Notes: generated by a model not told the origin, from the sequence alone. DNA of 64,000 nucleotides from an uncultured Woeseiaceae bacterium (GCA_947258565.1 CAMYJB010000001.1:225757-289756), one strand, 5' to 3'; shown: positions 1-8,185, counted from the first letter of the stretch. Numbers and translations are program-made.

Positions 1-1
1 C

Positions 2-562
2 ATCGAGCTTACGGATCTTGCAGTACCGTCGTTGCTCGGGCCAATGCAGCTGCAAAATGCGGCAGGTGCGCTCGCGCTCGCCGAAGCGCTCGGGCTGTTG
101 CAGGAACTCGGTACCGAGAAAGTCAATCGTGCACTCACATCCTTGCGCCTTCCCGGTCGTATGCAGACCATCGAGCGGGAGCAGGAGTGGCTATTCGACG
201 TCGCTCATAACCCCGCTGCGGCCGAGGCCCTGGCCGCGAGCCTGCGGCAGCTCGGAGCCCGGGCATCGGTGGCGATCGTCGGCATACTCGACGACAAGAT
301 CGTGGAAGGCATCGTCGGACCTCTGGCCGCGGAAGTCGACAACTGGATCGCCGTGACAGCGGCGAGCCCGCGCGCTATCGACGCAGCCGAGCTGGCGCGG
401 CGGGTTGCGAACGAAACCGGCAAGGCCTGCCTGATTGCGGAAAGCCTGGACACGGCAATCGAAAATGCCGACGCCATCGCCGGAACCGGTGGGCGGACGC
501 TCGTCACGGGATCGTTCTACACTGTCGGTCCGCTTCTCGAGCGCCTCTCGACGCGCGACTGA
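2..562 (+). CDS. folC: Bifunctional folylpolyglutamate/dihydrofolate synthase, C-terminal part (5' truncated by window edge)
   Basis: The reading frame is open from the left edge to a TGA at 560-562, so only about 186 C-terminal residues are present. The stretch with the VAHNPAAAEAL motif is typical of the Mur-ligase-like C-terminal domain of FolC, which adds glutamate to dihydropteroate or folate in the cytosol using ATP. The next gene is a DedD-type SPOR protein, followed by cvpA and purF. This is the order found in many gammaproteobacteria (accD-folC-dedD-cvpA-purF) and it supports the assignment. The ATP-binding N-terminal half lies outside the window and cannot be judged. Confidence 0.9.
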   Translation: MELTDLAVPSLLGPMQLQNAAGALALAEALGLLQELGTEKVNRALTSLRLPGRMQTIEREQEWLFDVAHNPAAAEALAASLRQLGARASVAIVGILDDKIVEGIVGPLAAEVDNWIAVTAASPRAIDAAELARRVANETGKACLIAESLDTAIENADAIAGTGGRTLVTGSFYTVGPLLERLSTRD

Positions 563-600
563 TATATACTGCCCACCGCTTGGGAAATGACCTGCCAACA

Positions 601-1191
601 ATGGATCGAGCTTTGAAAGAACGCATCATTGGCGCGGCCGTACTCGTCGTTTTCGTCGTGCTCGTCGTGCCGGTCTTCCTCGATGGACCGCCGGAAAGCG
701 GCGAGATCGTGAGTGAGCGAGTGCCTCTCCCGGGACAGGCTGCAGAGGGCGAAACGCGCACGGTCGTGCTGGATCGTGACCGGGACGAGCCGGTGCCGGT
801 GGCGGCGGTTGAAACGGAAAGCCGGCGACCACAACAAATGCAAGCCAGCGCCACGGTTCAGCCGGAACCGAAGCCGGGACCCGAACCCGCAGCCAAGCCC
901 GAACCCGCACCCACGGAACCGGCGACGCAGCCGGTGACCCGGGCTGCCGACTCGCCGACCGGCATGTGGGCTGTTCAGCTTGGCAGTTTTGGTAATCAGG
1001 AAAACGCCGAACGGCTTGCGGCCGACCTTCGAAAACAAGGGTTTGCCGCCTTCCTCAGCCAGTTGTCCACCGGGTCCGGCCAGCTTCATCGCGTTCGTAT
1101 CGGGCCACAGAAAGACCGTGAGAGCGCCGAGGCGATGGCTCAACGGCTCACGAAGGCCGGCCATGACGGGCAGGTGGTGCCGCATCCCTGA
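601..1191 (+). CDS. dedD: SPOR-domain cell-division protein, DedD-like
   Basis: A protein of about 196 residues. It has a short cytosolic start (MDRALKERIIG), one membrane segment (about residues 9-28), a long Pro/Glu/Ala-rich linker, and a C-terminal SPOR domain starting at WAVQLGSFGN (about residue 123). SPOR domains bind denuded septal peptidoglycan, and DedD supports constriction at the divisome. I chose the ATG at 601 because family members begin MDRALK/RLIGA; a TTG 21 bases upstream is also in frame. The gene lies 38 bases after folC and before cvpA, its usual place, so it is probably part of the same transcript. Confidence 0.88.
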   Translation: MDRALKERIIGAAVLVVFVVLVVPVFLDGPPESGEIVSERVPLPGQAAEGETRTVVLDRDRDEPVPVAAVETESRRPQQMQASATVQPEPKPGPEPAAKPEPAPTEPATQPVTRAADSPTGMWAVQLGSFGNQENAERLAADLRKQGFAAFLSQLSTGSGQLHRVRIGPQKDRESAEAMAQRLTKAGHDGQVVPHP

Positions 1192-1273
1192 TTCAGGGTG
1201 CACCGCGTTAACGTTCTGTTAGAATTTCCTCCCATCCTGCTTCGAGCTGCGGCCGAACCTCTCGACATCGCTG

Positions 1274-1822
1274 ATGCCGGTTATCGACATAATTATCGTT
1301 ATTGCGATCATCATCTCGGTGGTCATCGGTTTGCTGCGTGGCTTCGTGAAAGAAGCGATCGCGATCGCGGCCCTGTTGTTCGCTATCTGGGCGGCACTTT
1401 ATCTCGGCCCGGCGCTGGGCAAAGCGATGGCGGGCTGGCTCGACTCCGAAGAGATGCAGATGTGGTTCGGCCGGATTTTCCTGTTCGCGGTCATCGTATC
1501 GCTGGGGGCCCTGGTGAGCTGGGGCCTGTCGAAGCTCGTTCGCTTATCGCTGTTGGCCGGGATGGATCGTTTCCTGGGCTCGGTGTTCGGCCTCGCGCGT
1601 GCTGTACTGCTGGTCGGGCTGGCGATTCTCGCGGGTCAATATGCGGGATTCGACAACGACGACTGGTGGCAGGATTCAATATTGATTCCGCGTCTCGAGG
1701 TTGTAGCCAGCTGGATAAATGTCATGGCTCCACAGGGCTACGAATTACTGACGCCGGACGAACCAGCCGAGGTGCTGCCGGTGCGGATGCCCGACGCGCT
1801 GACGTTCCCGGGCGATCGATGA
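1274..1822 (+). CDS. cvpA: CvpA family inner-membrane protein
   Basis: 182 residues with four hydrophobic segments and the family features: an N-terminal GLLRGFVKEA stretch after the first membrane helix and a conserved LxRFLGSVFGLARA-type loop before the last helix. CvpA was named for a role in colicin V production in E. coli and is now tied to envelope homeostasis; its molecular activity is not settled. It sits 17 bases upstream of purF, as in E. coli, and the two are very likely co-transcribed. A short palindrome (CCCTGATTCAGGG, 1187-1199) lies over the dedD stop codon. Confidence 0.9.
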   Translation: MPVIDIIIVIAIIISVVIGLLRGFVKEAIAIAALLFAIWAALYLGPALGKAMAGWLDSEEMQMWFGRIFLFAVIVSLGALVSWGLSKLVRLSLLAGMDRFLGSVFGLARAVLLVGLAILAGQYAGFDNDDWWQDSILIPRLEVVASWINVMAPQGYELLTPDEPAEVLPVRMPDALTFPGDR

Positions 1823-1839
1823 CATTCATGGAGTGAAGC

Positions 1840-3384
1840 ATGTGCGGCGTTATAGGAATTGTTAGCAGGAACCCGGTCAACCAGGCCCTTTATGACGGCC
1901 TGACGGTGATGCAGCACCGTGGCCAGGATGCAGCGGGCATCGTCACCTGGGGCGAAAAAGGCCTCAGGCAGCGCAAGACCAACGGACTTGTTCGTGACGT
2001 ATTCCGCACCCGCCACATGTTGCGCTTGGCCGGCAACGTGGGCATCGGCCACGTGCGCTACCCGACAGCCGGTGGCTCGAAGTCCGCCGAGGCACAACCG
2101 TTCTACGTGAATTCGCCGTACGGGATCTGTCTCGCGCACAATGGCAACCTCACGAACCATGATGAGCTGGCCGATCTGCTGACTCGCGAAGATCGTCGCC
2201 ACCTGAGTACCGACTCGGACTCCGAAGTGCTGCTCAACGTATTCGCGCACGAACTGCAGATTCGCGTGAACGGCCATCCGACAGCCGATCAGGTCTTCGA
2301 CGCGGTCGAAGCGCTGCACAAGCGCTGTTCTGGCGGTTACGCGGTCGTCGCGTTGATCGTTGGTCACGGGATCGTCGCATTTCGCGACCCGAATGGTATT
2401 CGTCCGCTCGTGCTCGGGCGCCGCGAGGTCGAGGGTGGCCATGACTACATGGTGGCATCAGAGAGCGTCGCGCTCGATGTGCTGCAGTATGAGCGCATGC
2501 GTGATCTGAAACCGGGCGAGACGATCTACATCGAGAACAACGGCGCCTTGCACAGCCGGGAGCACAAGGGTGATATTCGCCACACGCCCTGTATCTTCGA
2601 ATTCGTGTACTTTGCGCGGCCCGATTCGATCCTCGACGAAATTTCCGTTTACAAAGCACGTTTGCGCATGGGCGAGGAACTCGCCGGCAAGATCGTCCGC
2701 GACTTTCCCTACCACGATATCGACGTCGTGATACCGATCCCGGACACGAGCCGCACGTCGGCGTTACAGGTCGCCTATCACCTCGGCGTGAAATACCGCG
2801 AGGGATTCATCAAGAACCGCTACATCGGCAGAACATTCATCATGCCGGGGCAGGCGGAGCGCGATCAATCGGTACGGCGTAAGCTGAACGCGATCGGCCT
2901 GGAATTCCGCGGCAAGAACGTGCTGTTGGTAGACGACTCGATCGTCCGCGGCACGACGTCCCGGCAGATCATCAGGCTCGCGCGCGATGCGGGCGCGAAA
3001 AAGGTCTATTTCGCATCGGCGGCGCCGCCGGTACGCTTTCCCAACGTCTACGGCATCGACATGCCGGCAGCCTCGGAACTCATTGCCAACGGCCGCGACG
3101 TCGACGAAATTGCAGAGTTGATCGGCGCGGATTGTCTGATCTATCAGGATCTGCATGGCCTCATTCGCTCGGTGCGCCACGACAATTCGTCGATCACCGA
3201 GTTTGACGCTTCCTGTTTCTCCGGCGAGTACGTCACGGGTGACGTGACAGATGAGTACCTGCAGGATCTCGAGGAACGCCGCAATGACAGCGCGAAGCAG
3301 GCACGCGAAGCGCGGCAGAAAGGGCTATTTGCGCCCGGCGATACTTCAGCACGGAAGGGACCCAAACCGGCCATCGGCATGTAG
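1840..3384 (+). CDS. purF: Amidophosphoribosyltransferase (first step of de novo purine synthesis)
   Basis: 514 residues, close to the 505 of E. coli PurF. It makes 5-phosphoribosylamine from PRPP and glutamine. The start MCGVIGIVS leaves Cys2 as the N-terminal nucleophile of the class II glutamine amidotransferase domain (about 1-230). The phosphoribosyltransferase domain carries the PRPP loop [14 protein letters not shown] around residues 362-375 (Asp365-Asp366). There is no propeptide before Cys2, as in the E. coli type. The gene follows cvpA directly and ends 25 bases before a Ser/Thr kinase gene. Confidence 0.97.
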   Translation: MCGVIGIVSRNPVNQALYDGLTVMQHRGQDAAGIVTWGEKGLRQRKTNGLVRDVFRTRHMLRLAGNVGIGHVRYPTAGGSKSAEAQPFYVNSPYGICLAHNGNLTNHDELADLLTREDRRHLSTDSDSEVLLNVFAHELQIRVNGHPTADQVFDAVEALHKRCSGGYAVVALIVGHGIVAFRDPNGIRPLVLGRREVEGGHDYMVASESVALDVLQYERMRDLKPGETIYIENNGALHSREHKGDIRHTPCIFEFVYFARPDSILDEISVYKARLRMGEELAGKIVRDFPYHDIDVVIPIPDTSRTSALQVAYHLGVKYREGFIKNRYIGRTFIMPGQAERDQSVRRKLNAIGLEFRGKNVLLVDDSIVRGTTSRQIIRLARDAGAKKVYFASAAPPVRFPNVYGIDMPAASELIANGRDVDEIAELIGADCLIYQDLHGLIRSVRHDNSSITEFDASCFSGEYVTGDVTDEYLQDLEERRNDSAKQAREARQKGLFAPGDTSARKGPKPAIGM

Positions 3385-3409
3385 CGCCGGGGCCTCCCGC
3401 CGCAGTCGT

Positions 3410-4618
3410 ATGAGCACACGATTCATGATCATCGACGGCCAGGCCGCCTTCCGCCGCCTGTTGATGCACCACGTGTCCACGCATTGGCCCGACGCAATCA
3501 TAACGGAATTCGATCCGATTGCCGGCGGCCACCTGCCCGACGAGTTTTCCGGTGCCGGCAACGACGTCATCCTGTTGGGCAGCGAACTGGGCGAGCGGCG
3601 GGGCGTCGACGTCGTCACGCGCTTCAAGAAGACGCAAAATTTTCCGGCGGTCGTGTATTTCGGCCGCAAGGACGAAGTCGGGCCGGTGCTCGATCGCGGC
3701 GCAGACGGGTGTTTCCTCAGGGAGGGATTCAGCCACGATGCGCTGATCGTGCGCCTGAGCGACATCCTCGTCGCGCGGCGCCGAGTGTCCTCGACCGGCT
3801 CGCTGTTCGTGGGCGACAAGGCCACGGGCATCGAGCCGCTGATCAAGGGCTACCGCCTGATCAGGAAACTGGGCACTTCCTCGCATTCGAGCGTGTACCT
3901 TGCGGAGCGCGAGGCCACGGGGGTCAACATGGTGCTGAAGGTGCTGCGGCAGATCCCGGACGTGAACGACGAGAGCATCGCGGCGTTCGACCGTTTCCTG
4001 CAGGAATACGAAATGATCGCGGGAATCGATCACCCCAATATCGTCAGGATCCACGACCTCGGTGTCGCCGACGATCATGCGCACATCGCCATGGAGTATC
4101 TCGACGCGGGCGATCTCAGGCAACGCATAAACGAGCGCATTATTGCGGCTGCCGCCATGAAATACCTGCGGGAGATCGCGAGTGCATTGGCGCGGATTCA
4201 CGAAGTGGGCATCCTGCATCGCGACCTCAAGCCCGGCAATATCATGCTGCGCCGGGACAATTCGATCGCGCTGATCGACTTCGGACTGGCAAAGCGATTG
4301 CGCCTGCAGATGGAAATAACGGGCAGCGGCGAGATCTTCGGCACGCCCTATTACATGAGCCCGGAGCAGGGCCACGGCAATCCCGTCGACGAGCGCAGCG
4401 ACATCTACAGCCTCGGGGTAATCTTTTACGAGATGCTGACGGGCGAAAAGCCCTATCACGCGGACACCGCGATGGGCATCATCTACAAGCACGCACGCGC
4501 GCCAATACCGCTGCTGCCGCCGCGCCTCGCAGAGTACCAGGCGCTCCTGAACATGATGCTGGCGAAGGACCCGGAGGACAGGCTGCAGTCGGCGGCCGAG
4601 GTCGAGGAATGGCTGTAG
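3410..4618 (+). CDS. Ser/Thr protein kinase with an N-terminal degenerate receiver domain
   Basis: 402 residues. Residues 1-125 have the length and layout of a response-regulator receiver domain, but the phospho-acceptor position is Gly57 (DVILLGSEL) and the conserved Lys is Arg104 (FLREG), so it looks unable to accept phosphate. Residues about 145-400 are a Hanks-type kinase: HRDLKPGN with catalytic Asp272, DFG with Asp290, and GTPYYMSPEQ in the activation/P+1 region. The glycine-rich loop is unusual (GTSSHSSV, with two glycines replaced by serine). I chose the ATG at 3410 because it starts the receiver fold (MSTRFMIIDGQ); the frame is open further upstream inside purF. The stop overlaps miaE by 10 bases. 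The substrate is unknown. Confidence 0.85.
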   Translation: MSTRFMIIDGQAAFRRLLMHHVSTHWPDAIITEFDPIAGGHLPDEFSGAGNDVILLGSELGERRGVDVVTRFKKTQNFPAVVYFGRKDEVGPVLDRGADGCFLREGFSHDALIVRLSDILVARRRVSSTGSLFVGDKATGIEPLIKGYRLIRKLGTSSHSSVYLAEREATGVNMVLKVLRQIPDVNDESIAAFDRFLQEYEMIAGIDHPNIVRIHDLGVADDHAHIAMEYLDAGDLRQRINERIIAAAAMKYLREIASALARIHEVGILHRDLKPGNIMLRRDNSIALIDFGLAKRLRLQMEITGSGEIFGTPYYMSPEQGHGNPVDERSDIYSLGVIFYEMLTGEKPYHADTAMGIIYKHARAPIPLLPPRLAEYQALLNMMLAKDPEDRLQSAAEVEEWL

Positions 4619-5244
4619 ACGCAGCAGTGCCACGGAATATCGCGGCATTCTTCGATACACCGACACCCGGCGCGTGGCTCGATGCGGCCGGCGAGCGGAT
4701 TCCGGAGCTCCTGCTCGACCATGCCAACTGCGAACTCAAGGCGGCGTCGACCGCGCTCGGCTTTCTTTACCGCTATCCCGAGCGAACGGCGCTTGCACAG
4801 CGCATGTCCCGGCTGGCGCGCGAAGAGTTGCGGCATTTCGAGCAGGTGCGAACGATCATGGCCGGCATGCAGCTGCCTTTCGAGCGCCTCACCGCGTCCC
4901 GGTATGCGGGCGCGTTGCGCGACGCCATGCGCGACGACGAGCCGTACCGGCTGCTCGACATGCTGCTGGTCGGGGCGATTATCGAGGCGCGCTCCTGCGA
5001 GCGTTTCGCGAGGCTCGTTCCACGGCTACCCGCGGAAATCGCGAAATTCTACGGCGGCTTGCTGGCCTCGGAGTCGCGCCATTTCGAGCACTACCTCGGC
5101 TTCGCGCAGTCGGAAACAGGCGTCTCCCGGTCGGAACTCGATGAGCGGCTCGCAGAACTGAAGGCCATCGAAGCCCGGCTGATTACGGAGCCGGATCCGC
5201 AGTTCCGTTTTCACTCGGGTCCGCCTGCCTCGGGATTCGACTAA
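4609..5244 (+). CDS. miaE: tRNA-(ms2io6A)-hydroxylase MiaE
   Basis: 211 residues, a ferritin-like di-iron protein. Two ExxH iron-ligand motifs are visible, EELRHF and ESRHFEHY, with further helix glutamates at HANCELKA and IIEARSCERF, matching the MiaE pattern. MiaE hydroxylates the isopentenyl group of 2-methylthio-N6-isopentenyladenosine at tRNA position 37 with O2. The start ATG at 4609 lies inside the end of the kinase gene, so the two genes are probably translationally coupled. At the 3' end it overlaps the convergent lpxH gene by 62 bases. Confidence 0.88.
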   Translation: MAVDAAVPRNIAAFFDTPTPGAWLDAAGERIPELLLDHANCELKAASTALGFLYRYPERTALAQRMSRLAREELRHFEQVRTIMAGMQLPFERLTASRYAGALRDAMRDDEPYRLLDMLLVGAIIEARSCERFARLVPRLPAEIAKFYGGLLASESRHFEHYLGFAQSETGVSRSELDERLAELKAIEARLITEPDPQFRFHSGPPASGFD

Positions 5245-5947
5245 GCTCCAGCCCGTCCTCGTCCCAGCGCACGACGCTGCCTTGCTCGTACCAGTCGCCG
5301 AGCACCACGCGCTTGGCAAACTGATCGTCCAACCCGACACCGTGAATGCCGGGGCGGTGGGTATGGCCGTGCAGCAGGATCTCGACACCGTGTTCCGAGA
5401 TGGTCTTCTTCACGGCGTCGGGATTGACGTCCATGATCGATTCGCTGAGCGTCTTGTTACGCTCCTGGCTCTGAGCGCGAGCGTGTTTCGCGATCGCGAG
5501 GCGCTCTTCGAGCGGCTTCTCCAGCATCTTCGCCTGCCATTCCGGGTTTCGCGTCATGGCGCGCATCTGCTGGTACTCCACGTCGTCGGTGCACAGGGCG
5601 TCGCCGTGGCTCAGCAATACCGACTTGCCGTAGAGGTCGATCGGGCAGGGGTCCGGCAGGATGGCTACGCCGGTCTCCGCCGCAAATGCTTCGCCGATCA
5701 TGAAGTCACGGTTGCCGTGCATGAAGTAGACGGGTACGCCGCTGTCCGTGAAGGCGCGCAATGAGCGCTTTATCGACGCATAGTACTCGTCGGGATCGTC
5801 GTCGCCGACCCAGTACTCGAAAAAGTCACCGAGGATGTATAAAGCTTCGGCATCGGCCGCCTCCTCGTCGAGAAAATCGAGAAACTGTTCGCCGATTTCG
5901 GGGCGGTCGGCTTCGAGATGCAGGTCGGAGATGAAAAGCGTCGTCAT
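5183..5947 (-). CDS. lpxH: UDP-2,3-diacylglucosamine diphosphatase
   Basis: 254 residues (240 in E. coli). A metallophosphoesterase with the full metal-ligand set: SDLH (Asp8, His10), GDFFEYWVGDD (Asp41), HGNRD (Asn79), SHGD (His114) and HGHTH (His193-His197). It hydrolyses UDP-2,3-diacyl-GlcN to lipid X in lipid A synthesis, at the cytosolic face of the inner membrane. The start at 5947 is a single base away from the end of the upstream cyclophilin gene (5949), which recalls the ppiB-lpxH pair of enterobacteria, so both are likely one transcript. Confidence 0.95.
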   Translation of the reverse strand: MTTLFISDLHLEADRPEIGEQFLDFLDEEAADAEALYILGDFFEYWVGDDDPDEYYASIKRSLRAFTDSGVPVYFMHGNRDFMIGEAFAAETGVAILPDPCPIDLYGKSVLLSHGDALCTDDVEYQQMRAMTRNPEWQAKMLEKPLEERLAIAKHARAQSQERNKTLSESIMDVNPDAVKKTISEHGVEILLHGHTHRPGIHGVGLDDQFAKRVVLGDWYEQGSVVRWDEDGLELSRIPRQADPSENGTADPAP

Positions 5948-5948
5948 A

Positions 5949-6524
5949 TCAGTCGTAGGTCACTCGCGACATCTTCTTGATGACGATGGGCACCATCGGC
6001 ACGTCCGAGCGTAGTTTGCCCTGCGGGCCGGTCCTGACCGCGACGATTTCGTCCACCACCTCAATGCCTTCGATGACGTAGCCGAAGACGGCATAGCCCC
6101 AGCGATTATTGCCGGGATCCAGCCGCACGTTATCGGCCACGTTAATGAAGAATTGCGTATTGGCCGAGTGCGGGTCGTTGGTGCGGGCCATCGCGATCGT
6201 GCCGCGCATGTTGCTCATACCGTTGCCGGACTCGTTGGGGATGGCGTCGTCGTCCTCCTTGAGCTCGAGGCCCGGCGTATAGCCACCGCCCTGCGCCATG
6301 AACCCGGGGATGACGCGGTGGAAGACGAGCCCGTTGTAGAAGCCGCTGTCGACCAGCTTGAGGAAGTGACCGACCGTGATCGGTGCAAGCTTACCCTCGA
6401 GCTCGAGTTTAATGTTGCCCATCGTGGTTTCGATCAGGATGTGAGGATGCGCCGGAACCTTGTCCGCTGCGAGCGAGAGGCTGCCGGCCAGCATAAGTGC
6501 CAGCGAGATCATGAGCTTTTTCAT
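5949..6524 (-). CDS. Periplasmic cyclophilin-type peptidyl-prolyl isomerase
   Basis: 191 residues. The start is taken at the ATG giving MKKLMISLALMLAGSLSLAA, a clear signal peptide cleaved near residue 20; the frame is open 14 codons further upstream. The mature part is a single cyclophilin domain with FHRVIPGFMAQGG, GTIAMAR and NTQFFIN motifs, matching the catalytic Arg and substrate-groove residues of PpiA/PpiB. It should catalyse prolyl cis/trans isomerisation in the periplasm. E. coli has cytosolic ppiB next to lpxH; here the neighbour is an exported form, so I give no symbol. Confidence 0.9.
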   Translation of the reverse strand: MKKLMISLALMLAGSLSLAADKVPAHPHILIETTMGNIKLELEGKLAPITVGHFLKLVDSGFYNGLVFHRVIPGFMAQGGGYTPGLELKEDDDAIPNESGNGMSNMRGTIAMARTNDPHSANTQFFINVADNVRLDPGNNRWGYAVFGYVIEGIEVVDEIVAVRTGPQGKLRSDVPMVPIVIKKMSRVTYD

Positions 6525-6602
6525 GCCGATAATTCCTCGTTCGGGCGTTCGGAAAGCCGCGACCATAGCATTGTTGCCGCGAGACGCGTAGTAGGGAATT
6601 GC

Positions 6603-7235
6603 CTAATTCGGCCCGAGTTCGAATAACCGGAACAGCTGCCTAAATGCGCGGCGCGAACCCTGAAGATCGAGTACGCCGGTTTTAATCGCATCGCCGAGTG
6701 ATTGCCGCCCGTCACCGATCGCCATGAGCGTCCGCGTCGTTGTCGTTGCCGTCGCGTCGGCGTCCTCGGATGCTCCCTGGATACAGCGTGCTGTGCAGTC
6801 GCAGATAACGACATGAAACCGATAGCCCGACAACGTGAGGTCGATAGTGGTCTCGACGCCCTCGGCGCGCTCCGGACGGAATGCCGCCTCCAGCGCAAGC
6901 ATGTCCCATTCCGGGCGGCCCAAGGCAACGTCGGGGGCCAGGTGGCGGAATTGGTGGCCCCAGCGAATCAGGGCATGCACGATCGGCCTGAGTGCCTCGC
7001 CCCGTTCGGTGAGTTCGTAACCCGCATCGGTCTTTTGTGCGACGCCATGTTCGACAAGTTCGCGCAGCCTTGTTGCGAGCAGGTTGGTGCCGATTCCCGA
7101 GAGCTGGTCCTGCAGTTCCGAGTAGCGCTTCGGACCGATAAGCAGGCCACGGATGATAAGTAAGGTCCAGCGCTCGCCGATGACATCAAGGCCGAGTGCG
7201 AGTGCGCAATCCTGTCCGTAGCTGCGTTTGCTCAT
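6603..7235 (-). CDS. HxlR-family winged-helix transcriptional regulator
   Basis: 210 residues, longer than the usual 100-150 of the family. Residues 1-95 are the HxlR winged helix: CALALGLDVIGERWTLLIIR, FSELQ-like RYSELQDQL, GIGTNLLATRLREL and GYELTERGEAL are all hallmarks. The remaining ~115 residues form a second region also seen in some longer HxlR proteins; I do not recognise a ligand site. It is divergent from a small membrane protein gene, and the 71-base gap holds two 18-base tandem repeats overlapping the predicted promoters of both genes. It probably represses itself and that neighbour. Confidence 0.85.
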   Translation of the reverse strand: MSKRSYGQDCALALGLDVIGERWTLLIIRGLLIGPKRYSELQDQLSGIGTNLLATRLRELVEHGVAQKTDAGYELTERGEALRPIVHALIRWGHQFRHLAPDVALGRPEWDMLALEAAFRPERAEGVETTIDLTLSGYRFHVVICDCTARCIQGASEDADATATTTTRTLMAIGDGRQSLGDAIKTGVLDLQGSRRAFRQLFRLFELGPN

Positions 7236-7238
7236 GGC

Positions 7239-7267
7239 TTGACAAGTATAGAGTTGAGCTATATCTT
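7239..7267 (+). promoter_or_regulatory. Sigma-70-like promoter for the small membrane protein gene
   Basis: TTGACA at 7239-7244, a 17-base spacer, then TATCTT at 7262-7267. The -10 box lies inside the first of two tandem repeats, so a protein bound there would block RNA polymerase. On the opposite strand TATACT (7250-7245) could be the -10 of the HxlR gene, with a weaker TTTAAA at the -35 position (7273-7268). Confidence 0.65.
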
Positions 7268-7294
7268 TTTAAAGTACTATATTTTTTTAAAGTA
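7259..7294. promoter_or_regulatory. Two tandem 18-base direct repeats, probable HxlR operator
   Basis: CTATATCTTTTTAAAGTA (7259-7276) is followed with no gap by CTATATTTTTTTAAAGTA (7277-7294); 17 of 18 bases match. The block is strongly AT-rich in a GC-rich region and lies exactly between the divergent regulator and its neighbour, overlapping the -10 of one and the -35 of the other. Family members often bind repeated sites in their own promoter region. Confidence 0.7.
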
Positions 7295-7306
7295 ACTGGA
7301 GGCGAT

Positions 7307-7723
7307 ATGGAACTGTCGAATTACGGGGCAGAGGCAACGCTCCTGAGGCGTGCTCTGCTTGGAAACGCCGCTTTCTCGGCTATTTGCGGACTATTGGTCG
7401 TCGTTCTCGATACGCGAATCGCGGCCGTGATGAGCGACCTGCAGCACCACCTGTGGCCGCTGGGCCTGATGCTACTCGGCTTTGCCGCGTCCCTGGTGTG
7501 GTTCTCGACCCGGCCCACGATCAGTTCGGCCTGGGTGACCTCGGTTATCGTTGCAGACCTGGCATGGGTGGCGGGCACGGTCGGCCTGCTCGTCGGCTGG
7601 CACGGCACGTTGACGGCAGCCGGGCTGTGGATCCTGGCGGTGGTCGGGATGTTGGTGTTCACTTTCGCTGAGCTGCAGTGGCTGGGGCTCCGGCGACTCA
7701 GAAGCAGCGCACAAAACCCATGA
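7307..7723 (+). CDS. Small four-helix membrane protein, unknown function
   Basis: 138 residues with four predicted membrane segments (about residues 17-36, 50-66, 75-97 and 101-121). I do not recognise a named family. The ATG at 7307 is preceded by a good ribosome-binding site (CTGGAGGC, seven bases upstream); the frame is open further upstream but would read through the operator repeats. Being divergent from an HxlR regulator with a shared tandem-repeat operator suggests that it is that regulator's target, perhaps part of a stress or small-molecule response. The function remains open. Confidence 0.75.
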   Translation: MELSNYGAEATLLRRALLGNAAFSAICGLLVVVLDTRIAAVMSDLQHHLWPLGLMLLGFAASLVWFSTRPTISSAWVTSVIVADLAWVAGTVGLLVGWHGTLTAAGLWILAVVGMLVFTFAELQWLGLRRLRSSAQNP

Positions 7724-7731
7724 CTGCTTGA

Positions 7732-7760
7732 TTGACGGGCCCCCGGCCCGCCCGTATTAT
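7732..7760 (+). promoter_or_regulatory. Promoter of the tRNA-Pro/Arg/His cluster
   Basis: TTGACG (7732-7737), 17-base spacer, TATTAT (7755-7760), followed by a GC-rich discriminator (CGTGCCCCC). This layout is typical of stringently controlled stable-RNA promoters. It starts nine bases after the upstream gene ends. Confidence 0.75.
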
Positions 7761-7774
7761 CGTGCCCCCGCAGG

Positions 7775-7796
7775 ACCCGGCTCAGGCCGGGTTTTT
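7775..7796 (+). terminator. Short hairpin plus T-run between the tRNA promoter and tRNA-Pro
   Basis: ACCCGGC-TCAG-GCCGGGT (7775-7792) followed by a T-run to 7796 has the form of an intrinsic terminator. It lies about eight bases downstream of the expected start site of the tRNA promoter and 21 bases before tRNA-Pro. It could end the upstream gene, or act as a leader attenuator. Confidence 0.55.
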
Positions 7797-7817
7797 GTGT
7801 GGCAGAATGATCGGCAT

Positions 7818-7894
7818 CGGGGCATGGCGCAGTCTGGTAGCGCATCTGCTTTGGGAGCAGAGGGTCGGCGGTTCGAATCCGTCTGCCCCGACCA
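7818..7894 (+). tRNA. tRNA-Pro (anticodon TGG)
   Basis: A 77-base cloverleaf with encoded CCA. The acceptor stem CGGGGCA pairs with TGCCCCG, the anticodon stem TCTGC/GCAGA closes the loop TTTGGGA, and the T arm contains GGTTCGAATCC. It closely resembles E. coli proM. First gene of a three-tRNA cluster. Confidence 0.96.
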
Positions 7895-7928
7895 GTATTT
7901 CTGCCGCGGCAGAGTATTCGATTGAGTG

Positions 7929-8005
7929 GCGCCCGTAGCTCAACTGGATAGAGCATCGGCCTTCTAAGCCGAGGGTTGCAGGTTCGAGTCCTGCCGGGCG
8001 CGCCA
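7929..8005 (+). tRNA. tRNA-Arg (anticodon TCT)
   Basis: 77 bases with encoded CCA. Acceptor stem GCGCCCG/CGGGCGC, anticodon stem TCGGC/GCCGA around CTTCTAA, T arm GGTTCGAGTCC. Second in the Pro-Arg-His cluster, 34 bases after tRNA-Pro. Confidence 0.96.
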
Positions 8006-8040
8006 GATCGGCTGGCTTTTAGTAAGATACGCGAAACCGT

Positions 8041-8117
8041 GGTGGGCGTAGCTCAGTTGGTAGAGCCCCGGGTTGTGATCCCGGTCGTCGTGGGTTCGAG
8101 TCCCATCGTCCACCCCA
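8041..8117 (+). tRNA. tRNA-His (anticodon GTG)
   Basis: 77 bases including the extra 5' G (position -1) that pairs with C73, diagnostic for tRNA-His, and an encoded CCA. The anticodon loop is TTGTGAT. Its 3' end is repeated exactly over 26 bases at 8240-8265. Confidence 0.96.
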
Positions 8118-8155
8118 ATTTTCTGCCTGCCGGCGGTCTGCGGTTCTTTTTTGGG

Positions 8156-8185
8156 GACCGGGATCGATTATTGGTGATCCCGGTC
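8156..8185 (+). repeat. Perfect 10-base inverted repeat after tRNA-His
   Basis: GACCGGGATC (8156-8165), 10-base loop, GATCCCGGTC (8176-8185), followed by GGTCTTTCTCTT. It may serve as a terminator for the tRNA cluster, although the T-run is poor. The right arm (GTGATCCCGGTCG) is the same 13 bases as the anticodon arm of tRNA-His, so it may derive from a tRNA-His copy. Confidence 0.6.

Noticed and set aside
3233..4666. Long minus-strand open frame (477 codons) opposite the kinase gene
   Set aside because: It is the antisense of a gene with clear kinase motifs; the composition is Arg/Val/His-rich as expected for a GC-rich shadow, with no recognisable domain.
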